From JBCDGH01 sp038751365 (GTDB taxonomy: Bacteria > Patescibacteriota > JACMRA01): a stretch of DNA of 16,668 bases. The notes beneath the pieces are model-generated. The model searched no databases and had not been told where the DNA came from. It saw only the letters and a list, made by a program, of their open reading frames with translations. The translations under genes and the position numbers were made by a program. The DNA is taken from NCBI GenBank assembly GCA_038751365.1, contig JBCDGH010000028.1:1-16668 (forward strand). The letters run 5' to 3'. Shown one piece after another: positions 7,011 to 13,806 of this stretch (the first letter of the stretch is position 1; every line of letters starts with the position of its first letter).

Positions 7011-7030
7011 TTCATTTAGGGAGAAGATAA

Positions 7031-7264
7031 ATGTCCTACATTTTACGAAAGATCTGGGTCGCATTCGTCTTTCTAATGATCATTAACATGCCCTATCAAT
7101 CCACTTGGTGGATAGGGCTAATTATCTGGGTACATAAAGAAAATCCAAATATTTGGCAATACCAGTTACTATTTATATTCTTCTTAGGGACATCTACTAT
7201 TATGTGTAATTACTTTGTCTGGCAACGGGCAAAGCGTTATCTTAACAATAACTGGTATAAATAA
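7031..7264 (+). CDS. Small two-segment membrane protein, function unknown
   Basis: 77 residues with two hydrophobic segments, about 8-34 (containing VAFVFLMIINM and WWIGLIIWV) and 44-64 (YQLLFIFFLGTSTIMCNYFVW), and a basic C-terminal tail (QRAKRYLNNNWYK). It is rich in Trp. The start is well supported by the ribosome site AGGGAG, 7 bases before the ATG. No family is recognised. A perfect 7 bp inverted repeat, CCCTATC/GATAGGG (7091-7097, 7111-7117), lies inside the coding region. The gene is flanked upstream by a 9 bp palindrome and downstream by a stem-loop, so it may be transcribed alone. It encodes an inner-membrane protein with no visible catalytic motif. Confidence 0.65.
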   Translation: MSYILRKIWVAFVFLMIINMPYQSTWWIGLIIWVHKENPNIWQYQLLFIFFLGTSTIMCNYFVWQRAKRYLNNNWYK

Positions 7265-7276
7265 CAACTAAATTCA

Positions 7277-7339
7277 GGGTATTAGATCAGGTAAGTATTT
7301 CATGATATTTATTTGAGATCTTCTACCCTTTCCTTTTTC
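7277..7339 (+). terminator. Probable stem-loop terminator between the small membrane gene and lepA
   Basis: GGGTA-TT-AGATC (7277-7288) pairs with GATCT-TC-TACCC (7317-7328) as two 5 bp helices around a 2x2 mismatch, with a long loop, and a T-rich stretch (7329-7339) follows. A second hairpin, GCTTA/TAAGC (7341-7353), ends 4 bases before the LepA ATG. The first probably ends the upstream transcript; either could also control lepA. The long loop makes terminator strength uncertain. Confidence 0.45.
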
Positions 7340-7357
7340 TGCTTATTTTAAGCGGAA

Positions 7358-8026
7358 ATGATTGACAATCCTAAATTTCACCAGCACATTGTAAGTATGC
7401 TAGAGCGAATTCGAAACTTTTGTATTATTGCTCATATTGACCATGGTAAAAGCACTTTAGCTGATAGACTAATGGAAATAACTGGTACAGTTACACCCAG
7501 GGAGATGCAGAACCAGACCTTAGATAAAATGGATTTAGAACGAGAAAGAGGTATTACTATCAAACTACAACCTGTTAGGATGACTTATACGTATAAGTGC
7601 CTAATTGAACCTAATAATCTGCGATATACTGACTCTGAGCTACAAGTCTACAGCAAATTAAAAGATCAGGAGTTTATTCTTAATCTTATAGATACTCCAG
7701 GGCATGTAGACTTCTCATATGAAGTTTCTAGGTCTTTAGCTGCTTGTGAGGGAGCGATTCTTGTAGTGGATGCAAGTCAAGGAATTCAAGCCCAGACCCT
7801 TGCCAATCTTTACTCAGCTATGGAGCAAGATCTAGCTATTATTCCGGTATTAAACAAGATTGATTTACCTAATGCTGACATAGAATCCAGAAGTGAGGAG
7901 ATTGAAAGAATATTAGGGTACTCTAGAGATGATATTTTGCAGGTAAGTGCTAAAACCGGTGTAGGGGTGGAAGATCTTTTAGAGGCTATAGTTGAGCGTA
8001 TTCCTGCACCAAGGGCGTTAAATTAG
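7358..8026 (+). CDS. lepA: LepA/EF4 GTPase domain only (truncated elongation factor 4)
   Basis: 222 residues matching the G domain of elongation factor 4, the ribosome-associated translational GTPase. All G motifs are present: P-loop AHIDHGKS (25-32), switch I RGITI (64-68), DTPGHVDF (112-119) including the catalytic-type His116, NKID (166-169) and SAKT (197-200). LepA-specific stretches such as EVSRSLAACEGA and LLEAIVERIP are intact. Normal LepA is about 600 residues; here it stops at IPAPRALN, exactly where domain II should begin, and no other frame continues it before the next gene at 8051. The G domain is well preserved, so this is a trimmed or split gene rather than an evident decayed one. 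The second ATG (7397) fits the usual LepA N-terminus better, and neither start has a good Shine-Dalgarno. The gene heads a row of three. Confidence 0.85.
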   Translation: MIDNPKFHQHIVSMLERIRNFCIIAHIDHGKSTLADRLMEITGTVTPREMQNQTLDKMDLERERGITIKLQPVRMTYTYKCLIEPNNLRYTDSELQVYSKLKDQEFILNLIDTPGHVDFSYEVSRSLAACEGAILVVDASQGIQAQTLANLYSAMEQDLAIIPVLNKIDLPNADIESRSEEIERILGYSRDDILQVSAKTGVGVEDLLEAIVERIPAPRALN

Positions 8027-8050
8027 TTTTCAACTTGTAGATCTCAAAAT

Positions 8051-9358
8051 ATGATTGATTGGAAAATAAGAATAATCTCAAATTTAGCCAAAATACTTGC
8101 TTCTACTAGTAAATATCTAGGTAAGGGTAGCGGTACAGCTCTTCCAGGGTTGATTGTTGAACGTCATTTTTTGAATATACTTAAGCCTATCTCTGAACAA
8201 TTTGAGGAAATAATCCTTATCAGTGGTACTAATGGTAAGACTACTACTAGGGCAATATTGGTAGATATATACGAAAAAAATGGTATTAGCGTTTGTACAA
8301 ACAGAGGAGGAGCTAATATTATTCGTGGTATTGCATCTACTCTACTATTAAATTTGGATAAAGTTGGATCAGTATCATCTAGAGTAGCTATATTAGAAGT
8401 AGAAGAAGCCTCACTCCCTAAGTTAGTAAAATATATTGCCCCAGATACTCTAGTGCTAACTAACATTTTTAGAGATCAATTAGACGCTTATGGTGAGATA
8501 GACCAAACTATTAACTACTTTAAAAAAGCTATCGAAATTGCCCAAGCATCAAAGACCTTAAAATTGTTTGTTAATGCTGACGATTCGAAGTTGCTGACTT
8601 CAGTTGAAGACTTTAAAGGCGAACTTTACGGTTTTGGACTTAATTTACCTGAGGCAAAAAAGCCAGATTACGAAGACAATGATGAGAATACTGAGATTAA
8701 GTACACAGAAAAATTTACCGGCTACAGTGTGCGATCAAATTCTTTTCAAGTGGTAACTAGTGATAATTTAATTCATAAGCTGACTTCTAGGCTACCTGGT
8801 GTTTATAATCAGTATAATTCGCTTGCTGCTTTTTTGGTAGGATATCTGAGATTTACAGTAATGGCAGTTCAACCTGTAGCTGACTTTAAGCCAGTATTTG
8901 GTAGAGGTGAAGAAATATCTTTAACAAATAGTAAAACCCTAAAATTATTTTTGATAAAAAATCCGGCCGGTTTTAATCAAGTTTTGAGTTGGATAAGAGA
9001 TGTAAATATTAACAAGTCTTATGTTAATTTAGCTTTTCTAATAAATGATAATATAGCTGATGGTCGCGATGTTTCTTGGTTATGGTATTCTGATTTAGAA
9101 AGTTTTTGTGCAAATCAACCTACTAAGCATGTCTTCACTGGTGGCTCTAGAGGCTTTGATATGTTACTCAGACTAGAGTACACCGGATTGAATGTTACTG
9201 GAAACGAAAATACTTCCGATTATAATCTCTTGTATCAAAAAATAATCGAATCAAACGAGGATTTTGTAGTCTTGGCATCTTACACTGCTCTTCTAGAATT
9301 TAGAAAAGTACTTTCTTCCAATCTTCAACTAAATGATATAACTGAAAGAGGAAACTAA
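8051..9358 (+). CDS. murT: MurT-like lipid II ligase subunit (Mur ligase with DUF1727 domain)
   Basis: 435 residues. MurT with GatD amidates the D-Glu of lipid II to D-isoglutamine in Gram-positive bacteria. Visible features are the N-terminal family stretch KGSGTALPGLIVER (25-38), the P-loop SGTNGKTT (58-65), the central-domain motif TNIFRDQLDAYGE (137-149), and LPGVYNQYN (248-256). The C-terminal DUF1727 domain has FGRGEEI (283-289), NPAGFNQ (304-310) and NDNIADGRDVSWLW (332-345), which includes the conserved Asp region implicated in catalysis. The Cys4 zinc ribbon usual in the middle domain is missing: no Cys occurs between residues 82 and 353. The gene is 24 bp after lepA and 3 bp before the methylase gene. 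GatD, normally adjacent, is not in the window. No Shine-Dalgarno is evident. Confidence 0.9.
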   Translation: MIDWKIRIISNLAKILASTSKYLGKGSGTALPGLIVERHFLNILKPISEQFEEIILISGTNGKTTTRAILVDIYEKNGISVCTNRGGANIIRGIASTLLLNLDKVGSVSSRVAILEVEEASLPKLVKYIAPDTLVLTNIFRDQLDAYGEIDQTINYFKKAIEIAQASKTLKLFVNADDSKLLTSVEDFKGELYGFGLNLPEAKKPDYEDNDENTEIKYTEKFTGYSVRSNSFQVVTSDNLIHKLTSRLPGVYNQYNSLAAFLVGYLRFTVMAVQPVADFKPVFGRGEEISLTNSKTLKLFLIKNPAGFNQVLSWIRDVNINKSYVNLAFLINDNIADGRDVSWLWYSDLESFCANQPTKHVFTGGSRGFDMLLRLEYTGLNVTGNENTSDYNLLYQKIIESNEDFVVLASYTALLEFRKVLSSNLQLNDITERGN

Positions 9359-9361
9359 ATT

Positions 9362-10534
9362 ATGGACTTATCTTATTGCTATAAGCTGGGTCATCAGCCA
9401 GAAATAGGTCAGCAAGAATTTCAGTATTTAACTGGTGTTAAAGATATAATTTTGGATTCGGGGTTTATATTAAGTAATAGTTATATAGACGCCCAAAAAA
9501 CTGGCAGTTTGGTCTACACTTCTAAAGTGATTAGGACCTGGAAAGTCAATATTAATAAGATTTCTTCTAGCGAAGTCTGTAAGCTTATCTCGCATGAGCT
9601 ATTAAAAGACAACCATAGCCAAGAAATACCCAAAAAAATAGGTGTAATACTACCATCATCTTGGAAGTCAAAAGCTCTTTCAAATCTTAAGACAGAGGGT
9701 GTGAAAAAAATTAACTTTCTGGCTACGTCTACTAATCTAAATTATGGTCACTGGAAGCAGACAAAAAATTGGTTTTTACTATTGCAACTCAAAAAAGTAG
9801 TAGTATTAGTTAAGATTCTAAATCACAGTGATCAAGAATTTTGGCAGTATCTTGATTCTAGCTTGCCAGCTGGTGAAATGAGTAGAGGTATGATTAATCT
9901 GAAATTGGCTCGGTCTTTGCTTAATTTATCTACTTTTGATACAGTCTGGGATCCTTTCTGTGGCTATGGTCGTATTGGTGTTGCAGGTCTGGATATTATA
10001 AAAAGATTTATATACTCAGATATTCAAGCCGATTTGTTGAGTACTGCTGTGAAGCAAAACTATGAATTTGCTGAAGTAAGTTGGTCTAAATATGGTTTCA
10101 AGCAGAGATTACAGGAGTCGAAAAAGCTAGCCAAATTGCAAGCTATATTTGAGTTGGATATTAAGGGCTTGGATAAGCAGAAAATGATAAAACACCAAGA
10201 ACTAGCTCAACTTAGCATTGTGACAGAAGGTTATTTAGGTAAAAACTTCAACCATCTTCCCACCTATCAAGAGATTAAAAATGAGTGGGTTCAGTTAAAA
10301 AACTTATGGCAAGAAGTTATCACAAAAGCCGATCGGCTAATGATACCAGAAATAATTTTTTGCCTGCCATACTATAATCTTAAGAATCAACAACTGTTAC
10401 CTGATTTTATTGATAATCTAATTGTAAATACAAATTACCATTTATCTAAATTTAACGGTAGAAGATGTTTGCTATATAGTCGTAAAAGTAGTTATACTGG
10501 GCATTGTATAATCAGACTAAGTACTAATATATAA
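9362..10534 (+). CDS. Trm11-like class I SAM-dependent RNA methyltransferase
   Basis: 390 residues. The N-terminus YCYKLGHQPEIGQQEF (5-20) matches the start of Trm11-type putative RNA methylases. Residues about 20-165 would form the RNA-binding part. The catalytic part begins at SRGMINLKLARSLLNLS (174-190), followed by SAM motif I DPFCGYGRIG (197-206) and an acidic strand end YSD (218-220). The target-binding (D/N)PPY motif is not present in standard form; TEGYLG (288-293) or CLPYYN (334-339) may replace it. The family usually makes N2-methylguanosine in tRNA; substrate here is inferred only. A Shine-Dalgarno-like GAGG lies within the end of murT, and the spacing of 3 bp indicates co-transcription. 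It occupies the place where gatD usually follows murT. Confidence 0.8.
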   Translation: MDLSYCYKLGHQPEIGQQEFQYLTGVKDIILDSGFILSNSYIDAQKTGSLVYTSKVIRTWKVNINKISSSEVCKLISHELLKDNHSQEIPKKIGVILPSSWKSKALSNLKTEGVKKINFLATSTNLNYGHWKQTKNWFLLLQLKKVVVLVKILNHSDQEFWQYLDSSLPAGEMSRGMINLKLARSLLNLSTFDTVWDPFCGYGRIGVAGLDIIKRFIYSDIQADLLSTAVKQNYEFAEVSWSKYGFKQRLQESKKLAKLQAIFELDIKGLDKQKMIKHQELAQLSIVTEGYLGKNFNHLPTYQEIKNEWVQLKNLWQEVITKADRLMIPEIIFCLPYYNLKNQQLLPDFIDNLIVNTNYHLSKFNGRRCLLYSRKSSYTGHCIIRLSTNI

Positions 10535-10568
10535 ATCTAAGCCTAAATCTAATTTTGAAAAATAATTG

Positions 10569-10597
10569 TTGACTATCTAGTTAAACACAAGTATAAT
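10569..10597 (+). promoter_or_regulatory. Promoter of the WxL-like/DUF916 operon
   Basis: TTGACT (10569-10574), a 17 bp spacer and a perfect TATAAT (10592-10597) make a near-consensus housekeeping promoter. Transcription should start near 10604 and give a leader of about 48 bases. Confidence 0.8.
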
Positions 10598-10606
10598 ATT
10601 TGCCGT

Positions 10607-10634
10607 GCTTTAAAAAGGTTTCATTTTTCTAAGC
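10607..10634 (+). other. Leader stem-loop of the WxL-like operon
   Basis: GCTT (10607-10610) pairs with AAGC (10631-10634), and AAAAA (10612-10616) pairs with TTTTT (10624-10628), around a 7-base loop. It lies at the start of the predicted transcript and no Shine-Dalgarno follows, so it could protect the 5' end or modulate translation. Confidence 0.35.
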
Positions 10635-10651
10635 TAGTAATAAACAAAAAT

Positions 10652-11299
10652 ATGAACTTCACCAAAAATACTTTCAAACAAATAATTTTTTTACTAACTG
10701 TATTAGGTTTAACAGTTACATTAAATGCTTTTTCTCAGACCTCAGATACTACAAATGTAGATTTGGTAATTACTCCAGGCTCTCTAAGTATTGATATACC
10801 TTTAGATCAGTATAGTTTCTCAGGTGTTACTCTAGGACCTTCTTCTAACTCAAACTTGGATATCCCTGACGTACTTGTGACAGATGCCACAGGTAGTGAA
10901 GGTGGTTGGAATGCGCAATGTAAGTATTCTAATTTAACTAATAGTGGAGATTCTAGTCAGATACTGCTGAGTTCTGATATAACTGCGAACATTGACACTG
11001 CTACAAAGTATTTTACTCACTCTACTACAGGTAAGGAAGTAGTCTCAGGTCCACATACTGTAGATGATTTGACTGAGTACCCATCTGCTTCTGCTATTTC
11101 TAGTATGTCAGCTTTGGATCAAACGGGCGAGAGTAATTTGTTTAATATACTAACTGCAGCAAGTGGCGCTAGTGCTGGTAGTTTTACAGTAGATCTTAGT
11201 GGAGTACTTTCTATTCCTCAAAATGGATTTTATCCTACTCCATCAAATAAAGCTATCTTAGCGGAGTCTCATACAGGTGTAGTTACTTGCCAAGTCTAG
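10652..11299 (+). CDS. Secreted WxL-like cell-surface protein
   Basis: 215 residues with a signal peptide (about 1-29, hydrophobic IIFLLTVLGLTVTLNAFS). The mature part resembles the WxL wall-binding domain: an opening strand LVITPGSLSIDIP, then DVLVTDATGSEGGWN (73-87), matching the usual V-D..G...GW start of the first WxL motif, and a C-terminal HTGVVTCQV where Y-T-x-x-L-T-W-T-L would be expected. The second Trp position holds Cys213 and the first motif reads GWNAQC with Cys90. These are the only Cys in the protein and may form a disulphide. WxL proteins bind peptidoglycan non-covalently, often with a DUF916 partner, and such a partner follows 45 bp downstream. Near-consensus promoter upstream; no Shine-Dalgarno. 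Domain assignment is by pattern and context. Confidence 0.7.
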   Translation: MNFTKNTFKQIIFLLTVLGLTVTLNAFSQTSDTTNVDLVITPGSLSIDIPLDQYSFSGVTLGPSSNSNLDIPDVLVTDATGSEGGWNAQCKYSNLTNSGDSSQILLSSDITANIDTATKYFTHSTTGKEVVSGPHTVDDLTEYPSASAISSMSALDQTGESNLFNILTAASGASAGSFTVDLSGVLSIPQNGFYPTPSNKAILAESHTGVVTCQV

Positions 11300-11344
11300 T
11301 ATAAAAGATTTTAGTTTGCCCGACATTAAATATCCTCTTTTTAT

Positions 11345-12601
11345 ATGCTCAAGCCTCAGCATTTGATTAAACATATTACCTTATGCGCACTGTTCTTGTT
11401 TCTATTTTCCGGTAGTTATGTTTTTTCTATGGGGAATGGCTCGATAGCTATTAGTCCGCCTGTAGCAGATGTTAATCCATCTGAACCGTTGACTAAGGGT
11501 TGGATTATTGAAAGTTTGAATCCTGGTCAGGAAGTGCAGAGAAAGGTTACTGTAACTAACTCTACCAGTGAAGAAAAAAGAGTAATTTTAGCTCCTGAGG
11601 ACTACTATCCTGGTGATCAAGGTGCTTATTCCTACACAGATAAAGAGGAATTACAAAATGTAGGAACTTGGATTAAATTAGATAAAACTGAATTTACAAT
11701 TCCAGCTAAGCAGTCAGAAGATGTGCCGTTTACAATAACTGTTCCTGACAACCTATCTCCTGGAGAGTACTCTGGTGTTATCGCCTTACAAGAGGCTGTT
11801 AGTAGTCCTAGGGTCGGGACTATTAGCTTTGTGAGTAGAGTAAGTACTAGAATCTATGTTACAGTACCTGGAAAACTCGAGTCGGGCATAAAGTTTAACA
11901 ACTTTCAATTCGTCACCCCAAATCCAGACTATACTGACTCAGATAAGTATACACAATTTTTGAGAGCTAATTATAATTTATCACCCGAGAACATATTCGT
12001 TGGTTTAAACCTAATCAATAACGGTAATATTTTCAATAAAATTAGAGGTAATATTCAGATAACCAATCCTGAAGGAGAAATCGGAGAATATAGTTTTAAT
12101 AGAGATCTTGGTCCAGGTTCTAATCAAGTAGAAGTACCATATCTAATGACAGATATAAATTGGTCTAGCCCAGGACTGTATAAAGCAAAATATACCTTCA
12201 CTAATGAGCCACTAATAGCTTTTAACAAAGATGATGTTCGAAATACAAGCGAGTCTCAAGTAGTTGAAACTGAGGTAGAGCTTACCCAAGATCAGCTAGA
12301 TCAATTTAAGCTAGACTTAGATGCTGCTAAAGCAATAGTTGATAATCCTAGCTCTGACCAAAGCATTGAAAGCATTTTGGAAGTTCAGCAAATACAATCT
12401 GATAATGAATCTAAAATGAATCCTGAACTATCTGACGAAAAGATCGAGGATCAAAGCAACAAAACTATATATTGGGTAGGTGGAATTTTAATTTTTGCTC
12501 TAAGCTCTTTAACTATTTATTTATTGTATAATAATAGAAAGCTTAAAAATACCAAGCAAGATAAGATAAAAAAAGACAATAAGCTTGACAAAAAGGATTA
12601 A
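11345..12601 (+). CDS. DUF916/WxLIP-type surface protein with C-terminal membrane anchor
   Basis: 418 residues. A signal peptide (about 1-28, ITLCALFLFLFSGSYVFS) is followed by an Ig-like DUF916 region: SIAISPPVADV (33-43), LNPGQEVQRKVTVTNST (58-74), FTIPAKQSEDVPFTITVP (116-133) and SPGEYSGVIALQE (137-149). A second beta region about 185-290 resembles the companion DUF3324 domain (LRANYNLSPENIFVGLNLINNGN). Residues about 300-370 are acidic and helical. A membrane segment (about 375-396) and a Lys/Asp-rich tail end the protein. In Firmicutes, proteins of this kind bridge WxL proteins and the wall. The gene follows the WxL-like gene in an apparent operon. Its last codons contain the -35 box of the 5S rRNA promoter. 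Confidence 0.85.
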   Translation: MLKPQHLIKHITLCALFLFLFSGSYVFSMGNGSIAISPPVADVNPSEPLTKGWIIESLNPGQEVQRKVTVTNSTSEEKRVILAPEDYYPGDQGAYSYTDKEELQNVGTWIKLDKTEFTIPAKQSEDVPFTITVPDNLSPGEYSGVIALQEAVSSPRVGTISFVSRVSTRIYVTVPGKLESGIKFNNFQFVTPNPDYTDSDKYTQFLRANYNLSPENIFVGLNLINNGNIFNKIRGNIQITNPEGEIGEYSFNRDLGPGSNQVEVPYLMTDINWSSPGLYKAKYTFTNEPLIAFNKDDVRNTSESQVVETEVELTQDQLDQFKLDLDAAKAIVDNPSSDQSIESILEVQQIQSDNESKMNPELSDEKIEDQSNKTIYWVGGILIFALSSLTIYLLYNNRKLKNTKQDKIKKDNKLDKKD

Positions 12602-12613
12602 CTGTAACTTAAT
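12585..12613 (+). promoter_or_regulatory. Candidate promoter of the 5S rRNA gene
   Basis: A perfect TTGACA (12585-12590) lies within the last codons of the DUF916 gene. At a 17 bp spacing there is CTTAAT (12608-12613), a 4/6 match to the -10 consensus. The predicted start near 12620 coincides with the beginning of the 5S rRNA. Confidence 0.55.
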
Positions 12614-12619
12614 TAACAT

Positions 12620-12735
12620 ATCGGTTTTCCAAGTGCTGTGGAACCAACTCTTCCCATTCCGAACAGAGTCTTGAAACGCAGTTACGCTGATGATACTAGG
12701 ATGCAGATCCAGGGGAAAGTAGGCCAAAACCGCTA
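12620..12735 (+). rRNA. rrf: 5S ribosomal RNA
   Basis: The terminal stem is CGGTTTT (12622-12628) with AAAACCG (12726-12732), and it extends past one mismatch through CATA/TATG. Conserved 5S stretches are present in order: CCCATTCCGAAC (loop C region), TTGAAACGC, GCTGATGATACT and GGGGAAAGTAGG (loop E side). Length is about 116 bases, as usual. Ends are approximate by a few bases. No 16S or 23S rRNA flanks it: the neighbours are a surface-protein gene and a hydrolase gene, so it is an isolated 5S gene with its own promoter and terminator. Confidence 0.93.
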
Positions 12736-12743
12736 TGAAGCAT

Positions 12744-12766
12744 TTCTCCCTAAAGGAGAATTTTTT
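12744..12766 (+). terminator. Intrinsic terminator of the 5S rRNA gene
   Basis: TTCTCC (12744-12749) pairs with GGAGAA (12755-12760) over a 5-base loop, with six T directly after (12761-12766). It begins about 9 bases beyond the 5S 3' end. Confidence 0.9.
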
Positions 12767-12788
12767 CTTGTACACTTTTGTTAAATCG

Positions 12789-13787
12789 CTAATCTCCTAC
12801 TTCTAGCTTCGATAAAATTTTCGGATAAACTAGATTCGGATTAAAGTAGGGTTGGTTTGGATCTATAATATCATGACCTAAATTCAGCTCTTTGGGTAGA
12901 ACTTCGGTATCGAATTTTTCTTCAAAAACGTAGTCTAATTGTTTTACAAATTCTAGTGCTGCTTGGTTATTGATTGCTTCGTCGTTTTCGATTAAAATTA
13001 TTTTATTCATTACAGACTTAGAGCCTTTTTTCAGGATGTTGGATTGATCTATAGTGTGTCTATTGAGCTGAAAGAAAGATAGTAGAGCTTTGGTGCTAAA
13101 CTGCGGGTAGGCGTACTTTGGTCCTATTATTTCTGTTTTATTATTTTCATCCCACCATCTAAAATCGTTAGGAGCTAAATCTAAAAATTTTCTTGTTCCG
13201 CCCATTGCCCAGTAAGGTACTCCTTGAGGTGCAATTAGAGGCGCTATAATTAGTAGCTTATTTATATTGAAGTTTATGCTCGACCATGTTGCTAAAGAAG
13301 CTCCTGCTGAGATTCCAACTACTTCTGTACTGTCACCCATTGCTGAAGCTATAGACATAGTTAAGTTTGCCTTGTTTATTAGATCTGAGGGCTTTAATTG
13401 TGAAGCTTGCTGATTTAGTTTGTCTATATGCCCATGATAGGGAAGTCTTGGAATAACTACGTTATAACCTTTATCCCAAAACAGTTGATCAAGTTGGCTA
13501 AACTGGGCAGGGCAATTTGTAAACCCGTGAAACAAAACCACAACCTTTTTTGTCTTTTTACCGTGATGTAGTATTTTATCGTCACATGTTGGAGAGTCCA
13601 CGCGTATTTCTTTACCTTGATCACTGAAAGCTGTTAGCGCTGCTTCAAAACTATATGACGACAGTTGCCCGGATGGAAAAGTTGGAGGTAGAGGAAACAC
13701 TAGAAACAAAGCACATATAATTAGGATAGTACCTACTATTAAATTTTTGTTTTTTGACGTAAACTGTTGTATTCTCAGATTAGGCAT
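12789..13787 (-). CDS. Membrane-anchored alpha/beta hydrolase (esterase/lipase-like)
   Basis: 332 residues from the ATG at 13787. A longer frame opens at 13892 but would overlap the upstream surface-protein gene by 86 bp, and the chosen start leaves 19 bp. An N-terminal membrane anchor lies at about 15-34 (NLIVGTILIICALFLVFPLP). The hydrolase fold shows HGFTNCP (87-93) near the oxyanion hole, LPYHGH (115-120), the nucleophile elbow GISAG with Ser160, a likely acid Asp269 in ENDEA, and His305 in LGHD. The catalytic triad is therefore complete. The catalytic domain should face outside. Substrate is unknown: a lipid, ester or acyl-modified surface molecule would fit. Downstream position behind the giant surface protein suggests co-transcription. 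The frame ends in TAG. Confidence 0.85.
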   Translation of the reverse strand: MPNLRIQQFTSKNKNLIVGTILIICALFLVFPLPPTFPSGQLSSYSFEAALTAFSDQGKEIRVDSPTCDDKILHHGKKTKKVVVLFHGFTNCPAQFSQLDQLFWDKGYNVVIPRLPYHGHIDKLNQQASQLKPSDLINKANLTMSIASAMGDSTEVVGISAGASLATWSSINFNINKLLIIAPLIAPQGVPYWAMGGTRKFLDLAPNDFRWWDENNKTEIIGPKYAYPQFSTKALLSFFQLNRHTIDQSNILKKGSKSVMNKIILIENDEAINNQAALEFVKQLDYVFEEKFDTEVLPKELNLGHDIIDPNQPYFNPNLVYPKILSKLEVGD

Positions 13788-13806
13788 AGGCTTATACCTA
13801 CATAAA

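Noticed and set aside
8020..8060. Frameshift that would restore LepA domain II
   Set aside because: The frames after 8026 hit stops within a few codons and contain no LepA domain II sequence; the MurT-like gene begins at 8051.
12521..12775. 84-residue minus-strand frame across the 5S rRNA
   Set aside because: It is antisense to the 5S rRNA and the end of the DUF916 gene, so it is a chance frame.
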